The notes under the pieces are model-generated. The model saw only the letters and a program-made list of their open reading frames with translations. It did no database searches and had not been told where the DNA came from. From NCBI GenBank assembly GCA_032095175.1, contig DAMCZI010000008.1, forward strand, positions 1 through 64,000: DNA of 64,000 nt. The letters are read 5' to 3'. This document shows positions 43,827-50,938 of this stretch, piece by piece. Made by a program: the position numbers and the translations under genes. Position 1 is the first letter of the stretch. The number at the start of each line of letters is the position of its first letter. Origin of the DNA: DAMCZI01 sp032095175. GTDB taxonomy: Bacteria > Bacillota > Clostridia > Clostridiales > Caloramatoraceae.

Positions 43827-43917
43827 GGGTAACAGACACTTGAGTTTTGAGTTATTTAATTAAAGCATCTGGCGATGCTTTTGATTAAATAACTCAAAAC
43901 TCAAGAGCCTGTTACCT
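43827..43917. repeat. Long hairpin repeat (REP-like, ~91 bp)
   Basis: Feet GGGTAACAGACACTTGAG / CTCAAGAGCCTGTTACC, arms TTTTGAGTTATTTAATTAAA / TTTTGATTAAATAACTCAAA, tip AAAGCATCTGGCGATGCTTT. An isolated extra foot, GGTAACAGGCTC, lies at about 43763-43774. It sits between convergent genes and can act as a terminator for both. Confidence 0.88.
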
Positions 43918-43978
43918 AACATTACCTGGATCATATCTTAAGTGTGTGTCACCTTCTGCGGTTCGACAGCACCATCTT

Positions 43979-44977
43979 CTATGCAGATTCTCTTATAACA
44001 AGCTTTGGCGTAAAATAAATTATTTTTTTCTTTATTTCTTTCTGATTTATTATATCAATTAAAAGGCTGCAAGCTGCCCTTCCCATGTCATATATTGGCT
44101 GAGCTACGGTTGTAAGCTCAATCTGCATAAGCTGGGATATTTGTATATCGTCAAATCCTATCACAGCTACATCCTCGGGCACTCTATAACCTTTTTTCGT
44201 TAAAACCTTTATTCCTCCCATTGCCATAATATCGTTGCTGTACAATATGGCATCTATACCTGTAGACTTTTTAAGTATCTCCTCTGTTGCAGTTTTACCA
44301 CCTTCTGCAGTAAAATCTCCATCAAAAATGAGCTTGTCATCAAAAATTTCATACTTTTTCGCAACAATCTCGTATCCATTAAATCTCTGCTTTGAAATTT
44401 CAAGGTCCTTATTTCCCCTTACAAATGCAATTTTTCTTTTACCAGAGCTATACAAATATTCCATTGCCTCAATAATGCCCTTTGTATTTTCACAGTATAC
44501 CCCATATAAATCCTGGTATTCCTCAACATATCTATCCACAAGTACAAAAGGAATGTTATTAGCTTTTAAAAGCTCAACTCCACCACTGGTTTTTCCTCCA
44601 GATATAAATATAACTCCATCAACTTGTTTACTTATAAGGAGCTTTACATAAACCTCTTCCTTTTCAAGAATATTATCTGTATTACATAAAATAACGCTGT
44701 ATCCATTTGAATTTGCTTTATCTTCTATTGCCCTTGAAATCTCCGAGAAAAAAGGATTTGTTATATCGGGAACTATTATACCAATGGTGTTTGTCCTATT
44801 TGTTGTCAGGCTCCTTGCTGCAAAATTGGGTATATAGTTTAATTCCTTTGCAATATCTAGTATTTTATTTCTCGTTTCTTCACTGATGTTTGAATCCTTA
44901 CTGTTTATCACCATGGATACCGTTGCCTTCGAAACACCAGCAAGCTTTGCTATATCATTAATGGTTGCTTTTTTCAT
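43979..44977 (-). CDS. rbsR: LacI-family repressor (RbsR-like)
   Basis: 332 residues, ATG with AAGGAGGG. N-terminal LacI helix-turn-helix MKKATINDIAKLAGVSKATV followed by hinge EELNYIPNFAARSL-type residues, then a type I periplasmic-binding fold (NTIGIIVPDITNPFFSEISR, DGVIFISGG, VAVIGFDDIQISQ). It is the third gene after rbsK and rbsD. A perfect inverted repeat in the rbsK promoter (46345-46379), with a central CG as in LacI operators, is the likely target. The role in ribose use is inferred from the neighbours. Confidence 0.9.
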   Translation of the reverse strand: MKKATINDIAKLAGVSKATVSMVINSKDSNISEETRNKILDIAKELNYIPNFAARSLTTNRTNTIGIIVPDITNPFFSEISRAIEDKANSNGYSVILCNTDNILEKEEVYVKLLISKQVDGVIFISGGKTSGGVELLKANNIPFVLVDRYVEEYQDLYGVYCENTKGIIEAMEYLYSSGKRKIAFVRGNKDLEISKQRFNGYEIVAKKYEIFDDKLIFDGDFTAEGGKTATEEILKKSTGIDAILYSNDIMAMGGIKVLTKKGYRVPEDVAVIGFDDIQISQLMQIELTTVAQPIYDMGRAACSLLIDIINQKEIKKKIIYFTPKLVIRESA

Positions 44978-44988
44978 GTTAACCCTCC

Positions 44989-45384
44989 TTAGAAAACCAC
45001 ACCGGATTTTAGGATTATATTTGCGTATGGAGTTTGTTCTCCCGTTCTTATAACTGCCTTACAGTCCTTTAACAGTCCCTTTAACTCTTCATGTGTTATG
45101 ATAGTAATTTTTACATCGCCAATTTCCTTCTTTACAGCATCGAATATCATAGGGCTTACCCCTAATGTTTCATTGGCAATTACAACCTCCTCAACTTGAA
45201 GCTCTGTTAATACAGCCTTTAAGGTGTCAATAAAGGTAGGTATATTCTTTATCAGAGAAATATCTATTCTTTTCGTTTCATCAGGTATTGGAAGACCACA
45301 ATCACCTATTGCCAGCATATCAGTATGCCCCATTTTTGATATTACTTCTGATATTTCGCAATTTAGTATGCCTATTTTTTTCAT
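44989..45384 (-). CDS. rbsD: D-ribose pyranase
   Basis: 131 residues, typical RbsD length. MKKIGILNCEISEVISKMGH (the catalytic His follows near GHTD), MLAIGDCGLPIPDETKRIDI and the C-terminal TGEQTPYANIILKSGVVF are all family signatures. It interconverts beta-pyranose and beta-furanose forms of ribose, supplying the furanose to ribokinase. Its start overlaps the rbsK stop region, so the two are coupled. Confidence 0.95.
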   Translation of the reverse strand: MKKIGILNCEISEVISKMGHTDMLAIGDCGLPIPDETKRIDISLIKNIPTFIDTLKAVLTELQVEEVVIANETLGVSPMIFDAVKKEIGDVKITIITHEELKGLLKDCKAVIRTGEQTPYANIILKSGVVF

Positions 45385-46316
45385 TAGAAATCCTCCCCAT
45401 ATACTTTAGTAACTTCATCAAGTACAGGTATAGAAGTCTGTGCTCCTTTTCTTGTAACAACAATTGAAGAAACCATATTCCCAAACCTTACTGCTCTTTT
45501 TATTATTTCAAAATCTATCTTTCCTTCATCATGAAGGATTTTAGAAACTCCACCTATAAATGCATCTCCTGCCGCTGTTGTGTCCACTGCATTTACCTTG
45601 TAAGCAGGTACTATTTCACACTTTTCACTGTTTCCAATAAAAGCTCCCTTTTCTCCAAGGGTTATGATTACATACTTAACCTTCTTATTTAAAAATGTTT
45701 TAGAAGCTTCCTTTGCAGTTTCCAGATCATATGCCTTAACATTAGTAAGTTCATAGGTTTCAGTTTCATTTGGTATTATGATATCTGTTACACTTAAAAT
45801 ATCATCTCCTATTTCACCAGCAGGAGCAGGATTTAAAATTGTAATTACACCATTCTCCCTTGCAATTTTAAAAGCTTCATATGTTACATCCTTTGGTGTT
45901 TCAAACTGTGCAATAAGTATTTTTGAGCTCTTTATTACGTCTTCACATTTTTTAATATCCTCAACTGTAAGCTTCATGTTTGAACCAGCTATTACCTCAA
46001 TCATGTTATTACCCATTGAATCAACTGATATTATAGCCATTCCAGTTGGGTTTTTATCATCAACAAATACCTTGTCAGTATTTATATTATCCTTATTAAG
46101 TCCCTCTAAAAGGATCTCTCCATTATCATCTTTTCCTATCTTTGCTATCATATAAACGTTAGTTCCAAGCCTTGCTGCTGCAACAGCTTGATTTGCTCCC
46201 TTTCCTCCAGGAACCTTTTTAAATTCATTTGCCATTATTGTTTCTCCAACTCGTGGCATTTTATCTACATTAACAACTAAATCCATATTCATGCTTCCAA
46301 GTACACATACACTCAT
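45384..46316 (-). CDS. rbsK: Ribokinase
   Basis: 310 residues. PfkB-family sugar kinase: MSVCVLGSMNMDLVVNVDKM, the PfkB-1 motif GGKGANQAVAAARLG, and the C-terminal anion-hole/catalytic motif VDTTAAGDAFIGGVS with the catalytic Asp in AAGD. It phosphorylates ribose to ribose-5-phosphate. It is the first gene of rbsK-rbsD-rbsR. No rbsACB transporter is present, so ribose must enter by another system or arise from nucleosides, which fits the surface 5'-nucleotidase present in this genome. Confidence 0.95.
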   Translation of the reverse strand: MSVCVLGSMNMDLVVNVDKMPRVGETIMANEFKKVPGGKGANQAVAAARLGTNVYMIAKIGKDDNGEILLEGLNKDNINTDKVFVDDKNPTGMAIISVDSMGNNMIEVIAGSNMKLTVEDIKKCEDVIKSSKILIAQFETPKDVTYEAFKIARENGVITILNPAPAGEIGDDILSVTDIIIPNETETYELTNVKAYDLETAKEASKTFLNKKVKYVIITLGEKGAFIGNSEKCEIVPAYKVNAVDTTAAGDAFIGGVSKILHDEGKIDFEIIKRAVRFGNMVSSIVVTRKGAQTSIPVLDEVTKVYGEDF

Positions 46317-46344
46317 ATTAGCAAACCCCTTTCTGAGTTTTTGG

Positions 46345-46379
46345 TTTACTTAACCGTTTCACTAAACCGGTTAAGTAAA
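46345..46379 (-). promoter_or_regulatory. LacI-type operator of the rbs operon
   Basis: Perfect 12-bp arms TTTACTTAACCG (46345-46356) and CGGTTAAGTAAA (46368-46379). Inside lie two overlapping LacI-like boxes, TTAACCGTTTCA and TAAACCGGTTAA, each with the central CG. It is 29 bases upstream of the rbsK start codon. Confidence 0.8.
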
Positions 46380-46412
46380 TATTAACATCTTCAAAATTGT
46401 TTGTCAATTCAA

Positions 46413-46461
46413 AATATTTAAAATGCACTTGCTAAATATTAGCAAGTGCATTTTAAATATT
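46413..46461 (-). terminator. Terminator of the AraC regulator gene
   Basis: Perfect 23-bp arms (46413-46435 and 46439-46461; inner GCACTTGCTAA / TTAGCAAGTGC) with a 3-base loop, flanked by A/T runs. It lies downstream of the minus-strand gene ending at 46506. Confidence 0.8.
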
Positions 46462-46505
46462 GAGACTAAAACGAACTTCATATAGATAACCCATTCTTAT
46501 ATTTT

Positions 46506-47411
46506 TTATACAAGTTCTGATTTTGCCTTTACCGAAATTGCATATTCAGAGGGTGACATGTTTGTATACTTTTTAAAGCTTCTTGAAAAATAATGTAATG
46601 ATTCATATCCTAAAAGCTCAGAAATTTCAGTAAAATTGTATCTTCCTTCTCTTATCATCTTTTTAGCCTCTTCCATTTTTAGCATCCTAAAATATGCCAT
46701 AACACCATAGTTTGTCTTCGCTTTAAACATTATCTTTAGATGGGTTTTGCCAATGGAGAAGGTTTTACATATGTCCTCAAAGGAATAATTTTTATCTAAA
46801 CTGCCCTTCATGTATTCTATTATAGAATTCACAAGGTCATGTTCCATTCTTTCCTTTGTTGTAAAAGATATTCTGTCTTTGCTTATGGATAAGCTGTCTT
46901 CCCTTGCAAGCTTTATTAAAAATTCTTCAAGATGTATCTTTATAAGTTGTTCAGAGCCAAAGATGGGGTGCTCCCTCTTTAATAGTCTGCTATAATACCC
47001 GGAAAGCTTGTTTTCAAAAGCATTTTTTGCCTCTTTAATTATCTCTCCAAGAAGATTTTTCAGAGAATTAGATAGCTTTAATATCTTATTTTCAAAATAT
47101 TTTATACCAGAGGAGGTGCACTCAAAGCTTATTACTACAATGTTTGGAGCTATTTTGCCATTTGCCCATACACTATGGAATTCATTTGGCTTGTGAAAAA
47201 CAATATCTCCCTGATAAAGCTTGTACCCTTTTGAATCTGCCATTACTTCAACCTCGCCTTTGTCAACATAAAGGAACTCCCAGAAGTCATGTCTCTCACC
47301 GGTATATACATAATTGCTGGCAAATTCAAAATAATGAACAGTTATTATTTTATCTATTACAATAACCTCATCAAGATTGGTTTTATAATAAATCTCCTTG
47401 TTGTAGTCCAT
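46506..47411 (-). CDS. AraC-family regulator with cupin sensor domain
   Basis: 301 residues from the ATG at 47411 (AAGGAGGGTGAG). The N-terminal cupin half has the hairpin HDFWEFLYVDKGEVEVMADS and LYQGDIVFHKPNEFHSVWAN. The C-terminal double helix-turn-helix has SFEDICKTFSIGKTHLKIMF and FTEISELLGYESLHYFSRSF followed by KKYTNMSPSEY. It is divergent from the isomerase/dehydrogenase cluster. Similar boxes beginning GACCAAAAGT upstream of 47649 and of 51766 are the likely binding sites, so it probably activates both in response to a sugar. A REP-like hairpin abuts its ribosome binding site. Confidence 0.9.
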   Translation of the reverse strand: MDYNKEIYYKTNLDEVIVIDKIITVHYFEFASNYVYTGERHDFWEFLYVDKGEVEVMADSKGYKLYQGDIVFHKPNEFHSVWANGKIAPNIVVISFECTSSGIKYFENKILKLSNSLKNLLGEIIKEAKNAFENKLSGYYSRLLKREHPIFGSEQLIKIHLEEFLIKLAREDSLSISKDRISFTTKERMEHDLVNSIIEYMKGSLDKNYSFEDICKTFSIGKTHLKIMFKAKTNYGVMAYFRMLKMEEAKKMIREGRYNFTEISELLGYESLHYFSRSFKKYTNMSPSEYAISVKAKSELV

Positions 47412-47427
47412 TTTACTCACCCTCCTT

Positions 47428-47516
47428 AAGTGCCAGGCACGTGGCAAGTGGCAAGTTGAAAACCTTGGCTAAGCCGTGGTTATTCAACTTGCCACTTGCC
47501 ACATGCCTGACACTTT
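47428..47516. repeat. REP-like long hairpin in the araC leader
   Basis: Feet AAGTGCCAGGCACGTGGC and GCCACATGCCTGACACTT, arms GTGGCAAGTGGCAAGTTGAA / TTCAACTTGCCACTTGCCAC. The tip is itself partly paired (TTGGCTtaAGCC). Unlike most copies it sits between divergent genes, and its left foot overlaps the AraC ribosome binding site (CTTAAGGAGG on the minus strand). Confidence 0.85.
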
Positions 47517-47541
47517 CTCACTTCTAATTTACCATATGCCC

Positions 47542-47571
47542 GACCAAAAGTGCAAATAATATGACTTAATT
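47542..47571 (+). promoter_or_regulatory. Putative AraC-regulator box 1
   Basis: GACCAAAAGT-gc-AAATAA-tatg-ACTTAATT, about 78 bases before the isomerase start codon. It matches, with only central differences, the box at 51854-51883 on the other strand. Confidence 0.65.
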
Positions 47572-47648
47572 TCTATATATTATTGAGGTAGTTGGATATA
47601 AAATAACCTTAATGATAAGAAAAAGAGCTTTAAGGAGGGAGGATTTCC

Positions 47649-48488
47649 ATGAAAAAGGGTATAAACATATGGTCCTTTAAGGGGGATACACCCCTTGAGG
47701 AATGTATGAAACTTGCTAAAAAGGCAGGATACGATGGAATAGAGCTTGCACTTTCGGAAAAGGGAGATATAAACCTAAAAAGCAGCGAGGGGGAACTTAT
47801 AAAAATAAGAGGAATGGCTGAGGACATTGGGTTGGAGCTTCCAAGCCTTGCAACAGGTCTTTTCTGGAGTTACTCACTTACAAGCAATAATAAGGATATA
47901 AGAGATAAGGCAAAGGACATTGTAAAAAAACAGCTTGAGGCAGCAGCAGTGCTTGGCTGTAATACAATACTTGTTGTTCCCGGTGCTGTTGGAGTAGATT
48001 TTATAAGGGACTGTGAAATAGTTAGCTATGATTGTGCATATGAATACTCATTGGAAGCATTTAATGAGTTAAAGACTTATGCAGAGAAGCTTAAGGTTTC
48101 AATAGCCTTGGAAAATGTATGGAATAAGTTTTTGCTCTCACCCCTTGAAACAAGGGACTTTATAGATAAAATAGGAAGTCTTTATGTAGGTTCCTATCTT
48201 GATGTAGGAAACTTGATTTACATAGGATATCCAGAGCAATGGGTAAGGATACTCGGAAGCAGAATTAAAAAGGTTCACTTCAAGGATTTTAAAAGAAGTG
48301 TTGGAAATCTTTCCGGTTTCGTTGATCTTCTTGCTGGGGATGTAAACTTCCCAGAAGTTATGAAAGCCTTCAAGGAAATTGGATATGATGACTATGTAAT
48401 TGGTGAACTTTCAGGCTATAAGCACTGTTCTAATCAGATAGTATTCAATGGAGCATCTTCAATGGGTGCAATAATAAATAATAAATAA
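47649..48488 (+). CDS. Sugar phosphate isomerase/epimerase (AP-endonuclease-2-like TIM barrel)
   Basis: 279 residues, ATG with AAGGAGGGAGG. TIM barrel of the xylose-isomerase-like family: KKGINIWSFKGDTPLEECMK, GYDGIELAL, then the metal ligands in IALENVWNKFLLS (Glu), SYLDVGNLIYIGYP (Asp), RIKKVHFKDFKRS (His) and VIGELSGY (Glu). Related to UlaE/IolE/hydroxypyruvate-isomerase-type enzymes. It is the first gene of an operon with a Gfo/Idh/MocA dehydrogenase 9 bases downstream. The substrate is not predictable, but the oxidise-and-isomerise gene set suggests an unusual sugar or inositol. Confidence 0.88.
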   Translation: MKKGINIWSFKGDTPLEECMKLAKKAGYDGIELALSEKGDINLKSSEGELIKIRGMAEDIGLELPSLATGLFWSYSLTSNNKDIRDKAKDIVKKQLEAAAVLGCNTILVVPGAVGVDFIRDCEIVSYDCAYEYSLEAFNELKTYAEKLKVSIALENVWNKFLLSPLETRDFIDKIGSLYVGSYLDVGNLIYIGYPEQWVRILGSRIKKVHFKDFKRSVGNLSGFVDLLAGDVNFPEVMKAFKEIGYDDYVIGELSGYKHCSNQIVFNGASSMGAIINNK

Positions 48489-48497
48489 GGGGGACTT

Positions 48498-49523
48498 ATG
48501 ATGGTTAAGGTTGGTTTAATAGGTATAGGCTTTATGGGACGTGGACATCTTGATAATTATATAAAGCTTGAGAAGGAAGGCTTCCCTGTAGAGCTTGTTG
48601 CAATATGTGATATTGATAAAGAAAAGTTCAATGGAAAATTTGTTGAAGGAAATCTTGACATAGGAAATGACAAGTATGATTTTTCAAAGTATCATCTTTA
48701 CACTGATATAGATGAAATGCTTGAAAAGGAAGAGCTTGACTATGTTGATATAGCACTTCCTACATATATTCATGCAGAGGCTTCAATAAAGGCATTAAAC
48801 AAAGGCTTGCATGTTCTTTGTGAAAAGCCAATGGCAAGAACCTCAGAAGAATGTGCTAAGATGATTGAAGCTGCAAAGAAAAACAATAGAAAGCTTATGA
48901 TTGGACATTGTTTAAGATTCTGGCATGAATATCAGTATCTTAAGGAATGTATTGTGTCAGGAAGATATGGAAAGGTTTTAGGCGCATATTTCTATAGAGG
49001 TGGCTGTACACCTGCATGGTCATATCAAAACTGGCTGCTTCAAAGAGAAAAGAGCGGCGGTGCTCTACTTGATCAGCATGTACATGATGTTGATACAATA
49101 AACTGGCTATTTGGAAAGCCAAAGGCAGTTTCAACTATGGGAAGCATAGCAATTGAGGGCGATGGATACGATATTGTATCAACTAACTATGTATATGATG
49201 GAATAATCGTTAATGCTCAGGATGACTGGGTATTAAACGGTGATTATGGCTTTAAGATGCTGTATAGAGTAAACTTTGAAAAAGGTAACCTTATTTATGA
49301 AGGTGGAGTGCTTAAGGATAATCCAAATAACGGAAAGGGATTCGTACCAGAGCTTCCTAAGGAATCAGCATATTACAGAGAAATTAAACACTTTATTGAA
49401 TGTGTAAGGGATGATAAGCCAATTGAAATAGCAACTGGCGAAACTTCAATGGAGACATTAAAAATAGCTGAAGCTGAAGAAAGATCTGCTGATAATGGAG
49501 GATGTTTTACTCCAGTTGAATAG
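48498..49523 (+). CDS. Gfo/Idh/MocA-family dehydrogenase 1
   Basis: 341 residues; tandem ATGs at 48498 and 48501 follow AAGGGGGA, and either could be used. NAD(P)-binding Rossmann domain VKVGLIGIGFMGRGHLDNYI, then the family hallmark LCEKPMARTSEECAKMIEAA, MIGHCLRFWHEYQYLKE and the catalytic-site region GGALLDQHVHDVDTINWLFG (His). Oxidises or reduces a cyclic polyol or sugar. It is cotranscribed with the isomerase before it. The IS200/IS605-like end at 49526-49628 now separates it from dehydrogenase 2. Confidence 0.9.
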   Translation: MMVKVGLIGIGFMGRGHLDNYIKLEKEGFPVELVAICDIDKEKFNGKFVEGNLDIGNDKYDFSKYHLYTDIDEMLEKEELDYVDIALPTYIHAEASIKALNKGLHVLCEKPMARTSEECAKMIEAAKKNNRKLMIGHCLRFWHEYQYLKECIVSGRYGKVLGAYFYRGGCTPAWSYQNWLLQREKSGGALLDQHVHDVDTINWLFGKPKAVSTMGSIAIEGDGYDIVSTNYVYDGIIVNAQDDWVLNGDYGFKMLYRVNFEKGNLIYEGGVLKDNPNNGKGFVPELPKESAYYREIKHFIECVRDDKPIEIATGETSMETLKIAEAEERSADNGGCFTPVE

Positions 49524-49525
49524 TA

Positions 49526-49628
49526 AACTCGTTCAGCTAAAGCTAAACATCGAAACTTCAGATGGGGACTCTACCCCTACTTTAAGCAAAAATATTGTGA
49601 ACTCCACCTTCTAGAAGGTGGAGTCTTA
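49526..49628 (+). mobile_element. IS200/IS605-type right-end relic
   Basis: The stretch CTCGTTCAGCTAAAGCTAAA, then CATCGAAACTTCAGATGGGG, then ACTCCACCTTCTAGAAGGTG with GAGTCTT, resembles the conserved right end and terminal hairpin of clostridial IS200/IS605 (tnpB) elements. That end overlaps the 3' part of the omega RNA in active copies. No tnpA or tnpB frame is present. The similarity is from memory of such ends, not from a search. Confidence 0.55.
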
Positions 49629-49665
49629 AAAATTGATAAAAATCTTTACCAAGGGTGTGCTGTTT

Positions 49666-50679
49666 ATGAGGATATACAACGTTGTCGTTATTGGCTGCGG
49701 TCATATGGGCAAGGCTCATTTAGAAGATATATATTTCAGGGATGATATTAAAATATATGGTGTTGTTGATATTTGCGAAGAAAAAGCAAGGCTTTTTGCC
49801 AAAAGGTATGGAGCACTCTCCTACTCTACTGACTTCAACCAATATATCATGGATTCGAAGGTAGATATAGTTATAATTGCAACATACCCCTCATCCCATC
49901 TTGATATACTTAAAAAATGTATTGAAAATGGTAAGCATGTGCTCTGTGAAAAACCAATTACCACAAGTCTTGAGGACGGAGAGGAATTTGTAAGTCTTGT
50001 TAAAAGTGCAAAAAGCAAGGTATTGGTTGGGCATATATTAAGACACAACGAAAGCTATAAAAGAATTGGGGATATGATTAAAAATGGAGCCATAGGTAAA
50101 CCAATCATTATGAGAATGGTGCAAAACCACCATACAATTAAAAGAGAAAAATATTTAAAACTAATTGAAGAAACATCACCTATTATCGATTGCGGAATCC
50201 ATTATATCGATGTTATGAGATGGTTTACTGGTGCTGAAATAACTAACGTCTCAGGTGTTTGTCAGAGGCTTTCCTCCGATATACCTGAGGGAAAATATGA
50301 TTATGGGATTATTACTGCAAAGCTTTCCGATGGTTCTGTGGCATATTATGAAGCAGGTTGGAGCAATACAATGGCTTCCTCTAATGTAAAGGAGTTTGTT
50401 GGTCCCAAGGGAAGAATATCACTTACATTTAGAGAAAACAGATACAGGGATAGTGAGGAAGGGGATTTAATAGAATATTATAGATATCCGGAAAAAACAT
50501 ATGAAACAATAAACATTAACTGCAAAAGAAAACCTACCTGGGAACAACTTAAGCATTTAATAAGTATGATTGAGGAAGGCACCCCCGCTGTTCCTTCCAT
50601 AGATGATGTATTTAGATCCTTCTATATTGCAGTTAAAGCCGATGAAGCAATAAGAAAATCCATAACCATAGATATCTAA
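49666..50679 (+). CDS. Gfo/Idh/MocA-family dehydrogenase 2
   Basis: 337 residues from the ATG at 49666 (AAGGGTG upstream); the frame is open 33 bases further but with no better site. Rossmann start RIYNVVVIGCGHMGKAHLED, hallmark LCEKPITTSLEDGEEFVSL, VGHILRHNESYKRIG and active-site region SPIIDCGIHYIDVMRWFTG (His). It is a paralogue-level relative, not a duplicate, of dehydrogenase 1. It is probably part of the same operon originally, now divided by the transposon relic; ended by a strong terminator. Confidence 0.9.
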   Translation: MRIYNVVVIGCGHMGKAHLEDIYFRDDIKIYGVVDICEEKARLFAKRYGALSYSTDFNQYIMDSKVDIVIIATYPSSHLDILKKCIENGKHVLCEKPITTSLEDGEEFVSLVKSAKSKVLVGHILRHNESYKRIGDMIKNGAIGKPIIMRMVQNHHTIKREKYLKLIEETSPIIDCGIHYIDVMRWFTGAEITNVSGVCQRLSSDIPEGKYDYGIITAKLSDGSVAYYEAGWSNTMASSNVKEFVGPKGRISLTFRENRYRDSEEGDLIEYYRYPEKTYETININCKRKPTWEQLKHLISMIEEGTPAVPSIDDVFRSFYIAVKADEAIRKSITIDI

Positions 50680-50682
50680 AAT

Positions 50683-50716
50683 AAAAAGGATATGAGGCTG
50701 TTCTCATATCCTTTTT
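50683..50716 (+). terminator. Terminator of the dehydrogenase operon
   Basis: Perfect arms AAAAAGGATATGAG (50683-50696) and CTCATATCCTTTTT (50703-50716), just after the stop codon. Confidence 0.88.
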
Positions 50717-50761
50717 AACATATGAAAAATTTAAAGAATGGGGTTGTTTAATGTTACAAAC

Positions 50762-50812
50762 TTTTATCTCTATAAACGACTAGGACAGGTCTGTTTATAG
50801 AGATAAAAATTT
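50762..50812. repeat. Shorter palindrome next to element D
   Basis: TTTTATCTCTATAAAC pairs with GTTTATAGAGATAAAA around the 15-base loop GACTAGGACAGGTCT. The arm resembles the TTTATCTTTATAAAC arm of element B, but the loop differs, so it may be a related, internally deleted form. Confidence 0.7.
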
Positions 50813-50824
50813 CAAAACAATATA

Positions 50825-50935
50825 TATATGTTGCAAAAATTCTATTACATTCTGCCTTTTCAAACATTCTAGAGTCGAACCAATTTGCAGGGTTGTTTGA
50901 AAAGGCAGAATGTAAGAATTTTAATGCAACATATA
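50825..50935 (+). repeat. 111-bp palindromic element, copy D
   Basis: Ends TATATGTTGC / GCAACATATA. Arms CTGCCTTTTCAAAC / GTTTGAAAAGGCAG pair perfectly although they differ from copies A-C. Centre CTAGAGTCGAACCAAT then GCAGGGTT. It lies within a few bases of the minus-strand stop at 50939. Confidence 0.88.
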
Positions 50936-50938
50936 TAG

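Noticed and set aside
40952..43917. CRISPR-like repeats from the similar palindromes
   Set aside because: The copies are singletons kilobases apart with no spacer array and no cas genes.
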